Below, piece by piece: positions 7,173 to 15,482 of a stretch of DNA of 34,455 nt. Position numbers and translations under genes: made by a program. The notes beneath the pieces were generated by a model. It was not told the DNA's origin and made no database searches. It saw only the letters and a program-made list of their open reading frames with translations. Origin of the DNA: an uncultured Spirochaetaceae bacterium (lineage in GTDB: Bacteria; Spirochaetota; Spirochaetia; Treponematales; Treponemataceae); contig CADANN010000027.1 in assembly GCA_902789325.1 (NCBI GenBank), positions 1 through 34,455 on the forward strand. The letters are read 5' to 3'. Each line of letters starts with the position of its first letter. Within the stretch, counting starts at the first letter, position 1.

Positions 7173-8342
7173 ATGGCATTATCAATAGAAACAAAATGTC
7201 TTCATCTTGAAGAAGATAGTCAGAATAATGACGGGCAGCCTGCCTGTCGAGAAAACTGTAATCACTATGGTTCAATCAGCTTTCCAATTTATCAGACTGC
7301 AACCTATGCTCACCCCGGAGTAGGCAAAAGTACCGGCTTTGACTATTCGCGACTTCAGAACCCGACGCGTGAGCAGCTGGAAAAAATTGTCTGCCAGCTG
7401 GAAGGTGGCACAGACGCCTTTGCACTTTCTACCGGAATGGCGGCAATTACTCTGCTTATGGAACTCTTTAAGCCGGGAGACCATTTAATTATAGACTCAG
7501 ATTTGTATGGTGGTACTATTCGCCTCTTTGATAATGTTTCTTCAAAAAATGGAATTAAGTTTACCCGTACAAATTGCTCTAGTGATGATGTAGAAAGTTT
7601 AATCACTCCTTCAACAAAAGCAATCTACATTGAAACTCCAACAAACCCGATGATGAACGTAACCGACATTGCGGCTATGGCAAAAATCGCGCATGCACAC
7701 AATCTTTTGTTAGTTGTAGATAACACCTTTATGTCTCCTTATTTTCAAAATCCTCTGGCTCTTGGGGCTGATATTGTTGTACACAGTGGAACAAAATTTC
7801 TAGCCGGTCACAATGATACACTGGCCGGTTTTATAATTACAAAAAATCCGGAAATTAATGAAAAACTTCGTTTCCTTATCAAAACAACAGGTTCAGGCTT
7901 AGCTCCATTTGACAGCTGGCTGGTTCTTCGCGGAATAAAAACTCTTGGAGTCCGCATGGAAAAAGCTCAGTCAAATGCAGATAAAATTGCCCGCTGGCTT
8001 AAGACACAAGCCTGTGTAACAAAAGTAATTTACCCTGGCCTTGAAGAACATGCCGGTCACAAAATCATGCAGAAGCAGTCTCGAGGTTTCGGTTCAATGG
8101 TAACCTTCCGTCTGAACAGCACAGAAAAAGCCCTGAGTGTTCTTGAAAAAGTTCGCCTCATAAAATATGCAGAAAGTCTTGGCGGAGTAGAAACTCTGAT
8201 TACTTATCCAACAACCCAGACCCATGCCGATGTTCCAGAGGAACTGCGACTTAAAAATGGAATCACTCCAGAGACCTTGCGCCTTTCAGTGGGTGTAGAG
8301 AACGCAGAGGATTTGATTGCAGATTTAAAGCAGGCTTTGTAA
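7173..8342 (+). CDS. Cys/Met metabolism PLP-dependent enzyme (cystathionine synthase/lyase or homoserine sulfhydrylase)
   Basis: 389 residues from the ATG at 7173 after TTGGAGAATA. Fold-type I PLP enzyme of the Cys_Met_Meta_PP family: YSRLQNPT near 58, STGMAAI near 86, DLYGGT near 110, VVDNTF near 181, and the Schiff-base Lys208 in HSGTKFLAGH. Family members catalyse cystathionine gamma-synthase, gamma/beta-lyase, or O-acyl-homoserine sulfhydrylase reactions, and sequence alone does not separate them. The length is nearer to synthases/lyases than to long O-acetylhomoserine sulfhydrylases. In the Mar pathway an enzyme of this family joins released methanethiol to an activated homoserine to give methionine, and the operon position supports that role here. 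An N-terminal insert carries Cys9, Cys25 and Cys29, which is unusual for the family. Confidence 0.88.
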   Translation: MALSIETKCLHLEEDSQNNDGQPACRENCNHYGSISFPIYQTATYAHPGVGKSTGFDYSRLQNPTREQLEKIVCQLEGGTDAFALSTGMAAITLLMELFKPGDHLIIDSDLYGGTIRLFDNVSSKNGIKFTRTNCSSDDVESLITPSTKAIYIETPTNPMMNVTDIAAMAKIAHAHNLLLVVDNTFMSPYFQNPLALGADIVVHSGTKFLAGHNDTLAGFIITKNPEINEKLRFLIKTTGSGLAPFDSWLVLRGIKTLGVRMEKAQSNADKIARWLKTQACVTKVIYPGLEEHAGHKIMQKQSRGFGSMVTFRLNSTEKALSVLEKVRLIKYAESLGGVETLITYPTTQTHADVPEELRLKNGITPETLRLSVGVENAEDLIADLKQAL

Positions 8343-8391
8343 GTTTTTATTGTAAAGAAGACATTAATTTGATAATCTGATTTACATCAAT

Positions 8392-8847
8392 ATGACTGAC
8401 TATAAATTATTAAAAAATCAATTAATTTCACTTGCAGAGGAAGAAGCAAATTATCTTCCTCTTTTATCTAATGCTTCAGCTTTAATTTTTGAAGGGCTTA
8501 CAGATTTGAACTGGGCTGGATTTTATCTGATGAATAAAGGCTCACTACTTCTTGGTCCTTTTCAGGGAAAGGTTGCCTGCATCAGAATTCCGCTTGGTAA
8601 AGGTGTGTGTGGAACTGCTGCGGCTAAGAATGAAACTATACTAGTAGATAATGTTCATGAATTTCCGGGCCACATTGCCTGTGATGGTGCTTCTAATTCC
8701 GAAATTGTTATTCCTATCCATTATAATGGCGAAGTTGCTGGTGTGCTTGATATTGACAGCCCAAAGTTTTCTAGATTTTCTGAAACTGACAGATTGGGTC
8801 TTGAGGGTTTTGTCAGAGCCTTGGAATCTGTAATTAGTTTTGAATAA
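8392..8847 (+). CDS. msrC: Free methionine-(R)-sulfoxide reductase (GAF-domain)
   Basis: 151 residues, a single GAF domain. Conserved blocks are LNWAGFYL, LGPFQGKVACIRIPLGKGVCG, and VDNVHEFPGHIACDGASNSEIVIPI. Cys63, Cys73 and Cys97 have the same spacing (10 and 24) as the three catalytic/resolving cysteines of E. coli fRMsr (YebR). It reduces free methionine-(R)-sulfoxide to methionine using thioredoxin. It lies 49 bases after the PLP enzyme on the same strand with no clear ribosome site. A GATAAT box upstream could give a short-leader transcript of its own. Methionine repair beside a presumed methionine-forming enzyme strengthens the sulfur theme of this operon. It ends 13 bases from a convergent ABC gene. 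Confidence 0.9.
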   Translation: MTDYKLLKNQLISLAEEEANYLPLLSNASALIFEGLTDLNWAGFYLMNKGSLLLGPFQGKVACIRIPLGKGVCGTAAAKNETILVDNVHEFPGHIACDGASNSEIVIPIHYNGEVAGVLDIDSPKFSRFSETDRLGLEGFVRALESVISFE

Positions 8848-8860
8848 CAAAAGTTAAGTC

Positions 8861-9538
8861 TTACAGCGTAATGATTTTATCACAAAGTTTTAGAGCCTCT
8901 TTGTCGTGACTAACAAGAATTACAACCTTTCCTTGATTTGCAAGACTGCGGAAGATGTGGATTATTTCTTCTGTGCGTTCCTGATCTACTGAGTCGGTAG
9001 CTTCGTCGGCAAGGATAATTTGAGGATTGTTGATGAGGGCTCGGGCTATGAGAACTCTGTGGTTTTCGCCTCCGGAAAGGTTCTGCGGGTACTGGTCTGC
9101 AAGGTGGGCAATGCCGAAGTCTTCAAGCAGACTTCGGGCACGATCTGTGATTTTTGTATCGGTGTCAGAACTAGTTTTTCCTTTTGAAAGATAAGACGGT
9201 AGCCTTACATTATCCAGCACGGTAAGATTTTCAAGGAAGCTCTGTTCCTGAGAAACAAAGCCTATGTTTTTATTTCTGAAGGCAGACAGTTCTTTTTCTG
9301 AAAGAGAAGTGATTTCTGTAGGGGAGTTTTCGTATTCATTTGTATCAATTTTAATGGAACCGCTGTCTGGTTTTTGCAGGCCTGCAATTAAAGAAAGGAG
9401 AGTGCTTTTACCGGCTCCAGATTTTCCGGCAATTCCAAGAAAAGTACCATTTAAGGCTGTGAGGTAAAAATCATTCAGGACTGTAATTTTTCCTCTTGGA
9501 GTTTGAAAACTTTTTGTAAGATGTTTTATTTCTATCAT
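8861..9538 (-). CDS. MacB/LolD-type ABC transporter ATP-binding protein
   Basis: 225 residues. Walker A GKSGAGKST near 36-44, signature LSGGE near 152, Walker B IILADEATDSVD near 172, and switch His in VSHDKEA near 210. Size and motifs match the MacB/LolD/FtsE-like ATPases that pair with FtsX-type permeases in mechanotransmission or lipoprotein-handling transporters. It overlaps the end of the FtsX-like permease gene by 4 bases, so the two subunits are translationally coupled. No regulon operator is present upstream of the cassette, so it appears to be a bystander between sulfur-regulon units. Confidence 0.88.
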   Translation of the reverse strand: MIEIKHLTKSFQTPRGKITVLNDFYLTALNGTFLGIAGKSGAGKSTLLSLIAGLQKPDSGSIKIDTNEYENSPTEITSLSEKELSAFRNKNIGFVSQEQSFLENLTVLDNVRLPSYLSKGKTSSDTDTKITDRARSLLEDFGIAHLADQYPQNLSGGENHRVLIARALINNPQIILADEATDSVDQERTEEIIHIFRSLANQGKVVILVSHDKEALKLCDKIITL

Positions 9539-10725
9539 TTGAAAATTACTTCCTTCTTTGAAATTTTAATTGCGCTGTAAAGGGCAGATGTCAATGCTGC
9601 TAAAACTATTATTACAAAGCTGATTAAGGCAAAGCCTGTAATTACAAGCGGATTTGACAGTGAAAATGGTAATCCGATTTTTTCTGAAATCAAAAGGTTG
9701 AATGGTAGGACTATAAGGGCCGAAATAAAGATTCCGATTATTGCTCCAAAAAATCCTATTGCCCCGGCTTCAAACAGTAAAAGTTTTTTAAGTGTAGAAG
9801 AGTCTGCACCGAGAACTCTTAAAATTGAATATTCCTTAAATCTTTCGTTTGCAATCAGTGAGAAAACAATTCCTAAAGTAAAAATTGTAATCAGCAAAAT
9901 CAGCGCACTAAGTGCCTGTGGGAAAATCACAAAGGCAGAGATTCTTTCTGCAAGATTTGAAATAAATGATGAGCCTGTGATTACCTGAACTTCTGGCAGG
10001 GCTGTTTTTATGCGAAGGGCTGTGCTGTCTGGCTTTGCATCCGGCTGCAGCTTTACAAAAATAGAAGAGATTTTTGTGTTTGTGTCTCCATCAGAAATAA
10101 AACCAAAGCCCTTGCTTTTTGCATCCTCAAAAATATTCTGTAAGGTATTGAGGTCGGTATAGATTGCGTTATCCATTCCTGTGCTGCTTTTTAAAAGTCG
10201 GGCTGTAATTTTGTGCTGCTGTCCGAAAAACTTTACTTCTTTATTTGGAGTCAAAATGTTGTTTCCGGCGAAAATATATTCGTTACCTTTCTGAGGTCGG
10301 ACTGTTGTTCTGGCCCAGTTTTGAATTAAAAAGTCTGATTCGGGCTCAAAGCCGATTATCTGAATTGGAAAGTCGCAGCAGCTTTCACTAAGGCTTGTCA
10401 GATAAAACTGACCGCTTGCTTCTTTTACTCCTTGGACAGTGCGCACAATATCTTCGGCACTTTTATCCATGTAAAAATAATTTGGTTCTCCGTTCAGGAG
10501 AATATTTTCCATCTGACCTTCATAACCTTCTGGAACAATCATAAGGTCTGCGCCAAGACGATTTTTGAATCCCTTGATGCCGCCTTTTAGGCTTGAGGTT
10601 ATAATTAGACTTCCAAAAAGTACGGCTGCTGAAAGTGAAGTCAGTGTGATGAGGGCTGCCGTTCGGAAAGGCTTGCGCCTGATATTTTCAAGCGCAAGTC
10701 TTTTTGTTGTTATTGCTTTTTCCAT
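9535..10725 (-). CDS. FtsX/MacB-like ABC permease
   Basis: 396 residues from the ATG at 10723-10725 (MEKAITTKRLALENIRRKPFRT). An in-frame extension 34 codons longer overlaps the DUF4418 gene and is rejected. One transmembrane segment near residues 24-45 is followed by a large extracytoplasmic domain (about 50-270) and three C-terminal transmembrane segments with the FtsX motif (FSLIANERFKEYSILRVLGAD). This is the MacB-core topology. It overlaps the DUF4418 gene at its 5' end and the ATPase gene at its 3' end, so three subunits are made together. Homologous sets are usually annotated as lipoprotein or peptide exporters. The substrate here is unknown. Confidence 0.87.
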   Translation of the reverse strand: MEKAITTKRLALENIRRKPFRTAALITLTSLSAAVLFGSLIITSSLKGGIKGFKNRLGADLMIVPEGYEGQMENILLNGEPNYFYMDKSAEDIVRTVQGVKEASGQFYLTSLSESCCDFPIQIIGFEPESDFLIQNWARTTVRPQKGNEYIFAGNNILTPNKEVKFFGQQHKITARLLKSSTGMDNAIYTDLNTLQNIFEDAKSKGFGFISDGDTNTKISSIFVKLQPDAKPDSTALRIKTALPEVQVITGSSFISNLAERISAFVIFPQALSALILLITIFTLGIVFSLIANERFKEYSILRVLGADSSTLKKLLLFEAGAIGFFGAIIGIFISALIVLPFNLLISEKIGLPFSLSNPLVITGFALISFVIIVLAALTSALYSAIKISKKEVIFK

Positions 10726-10913
10726 AAGATGATAGTCTGTGCTAACGAGATAACGAAAATCACAATTCCAAAAACTAATACTACAGGTGCTGTTACCTTG
10801 TGGCAGTGCATGCTGGCCATGCCGCAAACCTTAGCAAAAGTATAAGGTGCAATGCCAACGAGTAAACCGAGCAATGCAGTGAGTGATGATAAAATAATGT
10901 TGATGTTTTTCAT
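10710..10913 (-). CDS. Small DUF4418-like membrane protein
   Basis: 67 residues from the ATG at 10911-10913 with AAGGAGAAAC in front. Two hydrophobic segments (about 4-24 and 40-62) flank a short loop with GMASMHCHKV. A two-helix protein with a conserved M-x-C-H loop is the picture of DUF4418, which is often encoded next to FtsX/MacB-type ABC genes. The gene overlaps the permease start by 16 bases. The loop Cys-His could bind metal or heme, but no function is established. The family name is my recognition of the pattern and should be confirmed. Confidence 0.65.
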   Translation of the reverse strand: MKNINIILSSLTALLGLLVGIAPYTFAKVCGMASMHCHKVTAPVVLVFGIVIFVISLAQTIILWKKQ

Positions 10914-10934
10914 GTTGTTTCTCCTTTGTATTAG

Positions 10935-11021
10935 ATTCCGAAACAAGTTCGGAATGACACTTTATATTTAAGTTCGGAATGACACTTGATATTCCATGTC
11001 ATGCTGAACTTGTTTCAGCAT
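10935..11021. repeat. REP-like palindromic repeat cluster
   Basis: Two 21-base palindromes: ATTCCGAA/TTCGGAAT around ACAAG (10935-10955) and ATGCTGAA/TTCAGCAT around CTTGT (11001-11021). Between them is a partial copy (AAGTTCGGAATGACAC, 10970-10985). The second palindrome abuts the stop codon of the upstream lipoprotein gene. The related cluster at 16276-16337 shares the loop and the GTCA/TGAC flanks. Confidence 0.7.
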
Positions 11022-12113
11022 CTAGGCTCTTGAACCGTTAATTTCTTTATAAGTTTTTGTTGCGCTATCATAGATATAGCCGTCTGGAACACCAAAGAGT
11101 TCAATGTAACCCTGTTCAATTAACTTTTCGATATCCGTAGAAGCCTTAAGAATTCCTGCAGTCTGAAGCTGGCGTGCCGCAGCATCAAAGGTTTTCTTTC
11201 CAAGGGAACGGCTTGGCTGATAGTTAATTTCTTCAAGAAGAGCGGCATTAAAATCCAGGTCTCCTGCAACAAGGTCATTTTCAATCTGGAGTTGAGCGGC
11301 TGCTCTTGGCTCTGCTTCTACATAAGCAGCTGCCTTCTGCAAAGCGCGTGTAATTGCAGCGGCTCCTTCTGGATTTTCACGTAAGAGCTTATGAGTTACA
11401 AACTGCTGGCAGCAATATTCTTTTACAAATTTTTCATCAATTCCTGTATCCAGAATCTTTCTAAAGCCGTATGCAAGTTCACCCTTTGTTGCAACCGGGT
11501 CATGAGCTCCGATTACATCTACAGCTCCGTTGTTTAAAGCAATGGCAAGGTCTGCAGAAGCATAAGCAATAAATTCAACTTCATTGTTTTCTGCTGTAAC
11601 ACCAATACCTACGTCCATTAATTTACGTTTAAGATTCATAACTGCAGAGTCTGCAAGTCCTGGAACGCCGATTGTTTTGCCACGAAGATCTGCAACCGAC
11701 TGAATGTCACTGTCTGCACGTACATAATACTTTGTACAACCAATATGGATTCCAGATGTAAAGGAAATTGGAAGACCATTTTCGATAGCCTGCAACTGAG
11801 TTGCATAAAGACCGTAACCGGCATCAACCTTACCAGATGCAATCATTTCTGCAAGTGTTGCACCACCTTCGACAACCTGAACATATTCAGCCTTCTGTCC
11901 GATTTTTGCAAGCTCTTCATCAAAAAGTCCGAGCTTCCATGCAACATGAACTGGAGCACCACAAAGGCTTCCTGTCTGAAAGTTGATTCTAACAACCTTC
12001 TGTTCAGATGCGCTGCTTGCTGCTGTTGCCTGTTTTTTTGAGCAGGATGTTAATGCACCTGCTAATGCAAGTGCTCCAAGTGTCATTCCCACAATTTTTG
12101 ATAAATGTTTCAT
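11022..12113 (-). CDS. NitT/TauT-family ABC substrate-binding lipoprotein
   Basis: 363 residues. Signal peptide with lipobox LTSC (lipid-anchor Cys about 24). The mature part is an NMT1/SsuA-like periplasmic-binding fold: VVRINFQTGSLCGAPVHVAWKLGLFDEE, EGGATLAEMIASGKVDAGYG, and VADLRGKTIGVPG. This family binds nitrate, taurine, alkanesulfonates, thiamin precursors and similar small molecules. A Cys-Cys pair occurs in EYCCQQFVTHK, and a similar CCRQ motif is found in the second binding protein at 22092. It is transcribed alone from an operator-bearing promoter. No permease adjoins it, so its partners are probably the permease/ATPase pair at 15483-17328. The stop codon lies at the edge of a REP-like palindrome, so the C-terminus may have been altered by insertion. 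Confidence 0.85.
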   Translation of the reverse strand: MKHLSKIVGMTLGALALAGALTSCSKKQATAASSASEQKVVRINFQTGSLCGAPVHVAWKLGLFDEELAKIGQKAEYVQVVEGGATLAEMIASGKVDAGYGLYATQLQAIENGLPISFTSGIHIGCTKYYVRADSDIQSVADLRGKTIGVPGLADSAVMNLKRKLMDVGIGVTAENNEVEFIAYASADLAIALNNGAVDVIGAHDPVATKGELAYGFRKILDTGIDEKFVKEYCCQQFVTHKLLRENPEGAAAITRALQKAAAYVEAEPRAAAQLQIENDLVAGDLDFNAALLEEINYQPSRSLGKKTFDAAARQLQTAGILKASTDIEKLIEQGYIELFGVPDGYIYDSATKTYKEINGSRA

Positions 12114-12164
12114 AAATACCTCCAGTATTATTGTTCATATAATATGGACAATAATAACTTAATT

Positions 12165-12183
12165 ACCTACTATCTTAGTATGT
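12165..12183. promoter_or_regulatory. Operator upstream of the 11022-12113 binding-protein gene
   Basis: ACCTA-N9-TATGT, one mismatch from the regulon consensus. Inner bases extend the arms to ACCTACTA/TAGTATGT. It lies about 50 bases before the start codon. A second, unrelated dyad (TTGTnCATAT/ATATGnACAA, 12131-12151) sits between it and the ribosome site GGAGG. The rest of the gap 12184-12253 holds nothing recognisable. Confidence 0.65.
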
Positions 12184-12253
12184 TATAACAGAAAAAAAGG
12201 AGGCTGAGTAATATTTATTTCTTATCTTAGCTATAGGAAAAATCTATATCTGA

Positions 12254-13087
12254 TTACCAAAATGTAGAAGGATACCAGAATCGGCTGCCATCAAAATAAG
12301 TGACAAATAAAGCAAGACCTGATAAAAGAATTGTAAGAATTATAATAATCCAATCTGAAGACTTAAGTTTTTTTGCAGAATACCAGCTGCGGCTTTTTTC
12401 TTTTCCAAAACCACGAAGCTCCATGGCATTGCTTACAGAATCTATTTTCTCCATGCTGCTGAAAATCAGGGGAAATAAAATTGCACTCATATTGAAGAGT
12501 CTTGAAAAAATATTAGCCTTAGAAGACATTTCAATACCGCGTGCTTCCTGGGCATTTTTGATTTTGTTGAAATCAGACTGAACGTCAGGAACATATCGTA
12601 AAGAAATTGCAACTGAATAGCAGATTGTGTAGGGGAGTTTTATTCTGTTCAGGCTTGCCGCAAATTCACTTGGATTTGTAGAGGTAATAAACATAAAAAC
12701 AGAAGGCACAATCGTAAAGTATTTTAAGATTATATTCAGTTCATAAAAGAGTTGTTCGAAAGTCAGGGTGTAATTTCCTGCAATATGAAAAAGCTCTGTT
12801 CTGCTTCCATAAATCTTACAGCCCTCATAAGGTGAAAAAAGAAAAATTGCAAGTACATTTAAAATCAAAAAGACAAGAATAAAAATAAAAATTGAGCGCA
12901 CCTGTTTCCAGTCTGTTTTTGAAAGCTTAAAACAGATTATGCTGATTACAAGCATTGCCGCCAGAACTCTGGTATCATAAGTGAGCATGCTGGTAATTGT
13001 CCACAGAAGAAAGAAAATCAGTTTTGTAAGGCCGCTGAGCCGGTGAATAAAGCAATCTTTTTCAACGTAAGAAATTATTTTTGCCAT
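12254..13087 (-). CDS. ECF transporter transmembrane component EcfT (CbiQ family)
   Basis: 277 residues with about five to six hydrophobic segments. The two cytoplasmic coupling motifs of EcfT are visible as AQEARGIEMSS near 182 and NAMELRGFG near 220. The second has Leu instead of the usual Ala of the Ala-Arg-Gly motif. These helices contact the paired ATPases. It overlaps the ATPase gene by 13 bases. With the fused ATPase and the S component it forms a complete dedicated (group I) ECF importer. Confidence 0.9.
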   Translation of the reverse strand: MAKIISYVEKDCFIHRLSGLTKLIFFLLWTITSMLTYDTRVLAAMLVISIICFKLSKTDWKQVRSIFIFILVFLILNVLAIFLFSPYEGCKIYGSRTELFHIAGNYTLTFEQLFYELNIILKYFTIVPSVFMFITSTNPSEFAASLNRIKLPYTICYSVAISLRYVPDVQSDFNKIKNAQEARGIEMSSKANIFSRLFNMSAILFPLIFSSMEKIDSVSNAMELRGFGKEKSRSWYSAKKLKSSDWIIIILTILLSGLALFVTYFDGSRFWYPSTFW

Positions 13088-14793
13088 GAACTTATGCCTC
13101 CTCGTTCATAATAAATAAAGGCATCTACCAGACTGGAAGGATTTTCAAAATCACATTTTACTGCTAAATCATAAAGGCTTGTTTTTTTAAGACTTGCCTG
13201 TTCTGTAATTTTTTCGTCTGTAAGAATTTTAGAACTTTTATCATCTGCAATTATGTGACCATTTGAAAGTACAATTGCGCGGTCTGTGTATTCGAGCATA
13301 AGGTGCATGTCGTGAGTAATCATGATGATTGTGATTCCAAGCTCGCGGTTTAATTTGCGAAGAAACTCCATGATTTCTGTGTAATGCGCGTAATCCTGGC
13401 CTGCAGTTGGTTCATCAAGAATAATCACTTCCGGATTCATAACAAGAATTGATGCAATTGTGACACGCTTTTTCTGACCGAAGCTCACTGCATTTACCGG
13501 CCAGTTTCTGTAAGGATACATTCCGCAGATTTTCAAAGCCTTATAAACTTCTTCTTTAATTTTGTCTTTCGGTACTTTTCGCACGGCAAGACCAAGGGCA
13601 GTTTCATCATATATTATAGATTTGCAGATCATTTGATTTTGGTTCTGCATTACAAAGCCGATTTTTTCGCCGCGTTGTTTTATAGAAAAATCAGAAATCT
13701 CCTGACCGTTTAAGAAAATCTCTCCGGAATCCTGTTTGTTAAAACCGCAGATTAAAGATGCTATTGTAGATTTGCCGGCCCCGTTTGTTCCAACGATGCT
13801 GACCATCTCCCCCTTGTGAATTTTAAAACTGATGTTTTCGACAGTATTCGTCTTTGATTTATCATAAGCAAAGGAAACATTTTTTAATTCAAGGGCAATT
13901 TCTTCTGACGGTTGTGATGCCGGAATCTGAATCTGCTGGAACCATTTTTTTAGATTTTCTTTATAAGGCTCAAGATTCATTGTTTCAATATTTTCAAGAT
14001 TATCCTGGGCGTGAAGTTTACAGCCGGCGTGTTTGAGGGCGGCAATGTATAGAGGTTCTCTGATTCCTTTTTGAGGGAGAATGTCTGTACTCAAAAGTTC
14101 GTTAGGAGTTGTATCGATGGCTATCTGACCGTCTTCAACTACGATAATCCTGTCGACCTTTTTGTATAAAACATCTTCGAGACGGTGTTCAATTATGATT
14201 ACAGTTTTATCTGTTTCGGCATTGATTTTATCTATAAGTGAGATAATACGTTTCCCGGCTGCCGGATCAAGATTTGCAAGAGGCTCATCAAAAAGAAAAA
14301 CTTCTACATTGTCCACAAGAATACCGGCGAGTGAAACACGCTGTTTCTGACCGCCGCTTAAAGTAGCCGGAACTGCATTTAAGAGCTTTTCTACATCAAC
14401 AGTTTTTGCCGCTTCAAGAACTTTTTCGTGCATTTCTTTGACAGGAACGTTGTCGTTTTCAAGTGCAAAGGCAATATCTTCTGCAACGGTAAGACCAATA
14501 AATTGTCCGTCTGTATCCTGTAAAACTGTTCCTACGTGTTTTGAGATTCCAAAAATTCCTGCTTCAGCCGGATTTTCTCCACAGACAGAAATTTCGCCTT
14601 CGAGTTTTCCGGCATAAGTTGATGGAATGAGTCCATTTATACATTTAGCAATTGTTGATTTTCCTGAACCGGAAGAACCTATAATTAATATTTTTTCGCC
14701 TTTTTTGATTTCGAGATTAATATTTTTTAGAGTAGGGGTTGATTTAGTCCGATACTGGAAACTAACGTTTCTAAAACTGATGATGGATTCCAT
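13075..14793 (-). CDS. ECF transporter duplicated ATPase (two fused EcfA domains)
   Basis: 572 residues, two complete ABC ATPase halves in one chain. Half 1 has Walker A GSSGSGKS at 39-46, signature LSGGQKQR near 146 and Walker B VFLFDEP. Half 2 has Walker A GTNGAGKS near 336, signature VSFGQKKR near 436 and Walker B VIILDEP. Fused EcfA pairs are typical of the methionine-regulated (Mts) and thiamin-related ECF systems. The ATG at 14793 has no clear ribosome site, and a terminator-like stem lies between it and the S-component gene. The ATPase may therefore be made in smaller amount than the S component. Confidence 0.9.
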   Translation of the reverse strand: MESIISFRNVSFQYRTKSTPTLKNINLEIKKGEKILIIGSSGSGKSTIAKCINGLIPSTYAGKLEGEISVCGENPAEAGIFGISKHVGTVLQDTDGQFIGLTVAEDIAFALENDNVPVKEMHEKVLEAAKTVDVEKLLNAVPATLSGGQKQRVSLAGILVDNVEVFLFDEPLANLDPAAGKRIISLIDKINAETDKTVIIIEHRLEDVLYKKVDRIIVVEDGQIAIDTTPNELLSTDILPQKGIREPLYIAALKHAGCKLHAQDNLENIETMNLEPYKENLKKWFQQIQIPASQPSEEIALELKNVSFAYDKSKTNTVENISFKIHKGEMVSIVGTNGAGKSTIASLICGFNKQDSGEIFLNGQEISDFSIKQRGEKIGFVMQNQNQMICKSIIYDETALGLAVRKVPKDKIKEEVYKALKICGMYPYRNWPVNAVSFGQKKRVTIASILVMNPEVIILDEPTAGQDYAHYTEIMEFLRKLNRELGITIIMITHDMHLMLEYTDRAIVLSNGHIIADDKSSKILTDEKITEQASLKKTSLYDLAVKCDFENPSSLVDAFIYYERGGISSWQK

Positions 14794-14831
14794 TTTGGAA
14801 TGATTATAACAAGATTAAGAAGGAAAAAAAA

Positions 14832-14861
14832 GGTCGTCTTCCAGAAAACAGAATGACGACC
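14832..14861 (-). terminator. Intra-operon terminator after the ECF S component
   Basis: GGTCGTC (14832-14838) pairs with GACGACC (14855-14861). On the minus strand the stem is followed by eight T residues, so it has the form of an intrinsic terminator 12 bases past the S-component stop. Partial read-through would let the ATPase and EcfT genes be expressed at a lower level. Confidence 0.75.
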
Positions 14862-14873
14862 GTATATAAAAAT

Positions 14874-15437
14874 CTATTCTTCTTCTTTCAATGAACCGGA
14901 TTTTGTTTTGATTTTTGAATAACCAAAAGCAAGAAGGCTTCCGAGAATTGCAACAATTACAAGGTTTGTGATTGCAGCTGTGATTCCCTGAATGAATACT
15001 TTGTTTGCAGGTTCCTTGTAGATTACAATATCAAGAACTGGAGCAATCAAAGCCCATGCAATTAGGTTTGAAAGAACCTGAACAAGATTGAATCCTAGGC
15101 ACTGTTTGAAACCGAATCCACCTTCTTCAATTGCATATTTCTTTGCAAAAAGACCAACGAGCAAACCAAAGATTGCATCCGGGAAAACCCATGACCACCA
15201 TACACTTCCATAGAAAAGTGCATCACCTAAAGCATGTCCAATCAAACCGATTGCAAAGCCTGCTACAGGTCCGAATACTGCTGCAAAGAATGTCAAAACA
15301 GCGGCACGTACCTGCAAAGCTGTATTAGGAACGAATCCGATTGGAATCTGAACTGTTGTCAAAGCAACAAAAATTGCAGCACCAATACCGATTGCTACAA
15401 CCTGACGAATAACTGATTTTCCTTTGTTATCTGCCAT
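14874..15437 (-). CDS. ECF transporter S component (UPF0397-like)
   Basis: 187 residues with about five to six membrane segments. It matches UPF0397: VVAIGIGAAIFVALTTVQIPIG, FVPNTALQVRAAVLTFFAAVFGPV, GFAIGLIGHALGDALF and WWSWVFPDAIFGLLVGL. UPF0397 proteins are the substrate-binding part of ECF importers. Database names differ: some call it a riboflavin-type transporter, while comparative genomics links the version with a duplicated ATPase to methionine regulation (Mts). The operator-linked context here favours a methionine or organosulfur substrate, by inference. Start ATG follows AGAGGTGT. The operator lies 24 bases upstream, in the 45-base gap after the preceding ATPase gene. Confidence 0.85.
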   Translation of the reverse strand: MADNKGKSVIRQVVAIGIGAAIFVALTTVQIPIGFVPNTALQVRAAVLTFFAAVFGPVAGFAIGLIGHALGDALFYGSVWWSWVFPDAIFGLLVGLFAKKYAIEEGGFGFKQCLGFNLVQVLSNLIAWALIAPVLDIVIYKEPANKVFIQGITAAITNLVIVAILGSLLAFGYSKIKTKSGSLKEEE

Positions 15438-15460
15438 ATAACACCTCTTTTATTTTTTAT

Positions 15461-15478
15461 ACCTACAAAAAGGTAGGT
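15461..15478. promoter_or_regulatory. Operator upstream of the ECF transporter unit
   Basis: ACCTAC and GTAGGT around a 6-base centre. In terms of the regulon element this is ACCTA-N8-TAGGT, one base shorter than the other copies. It lies between the stop of the NitT/TauT ATPase gene (15483) and the S-component start, so the ECF unit has its own control point. Confidence 0.7.
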
Positions 15479-15482
15479 AAAT

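Noticed and set aside
10726..10827. N-terminal extension of the FtsX-like permease
   Set aside because: The extra 34 codons overlap the DUF4418 gene in another frame and read as non-hydrophobic filler. The internal ATG at 10725 begins the usual TKRLALENIRRKP start.
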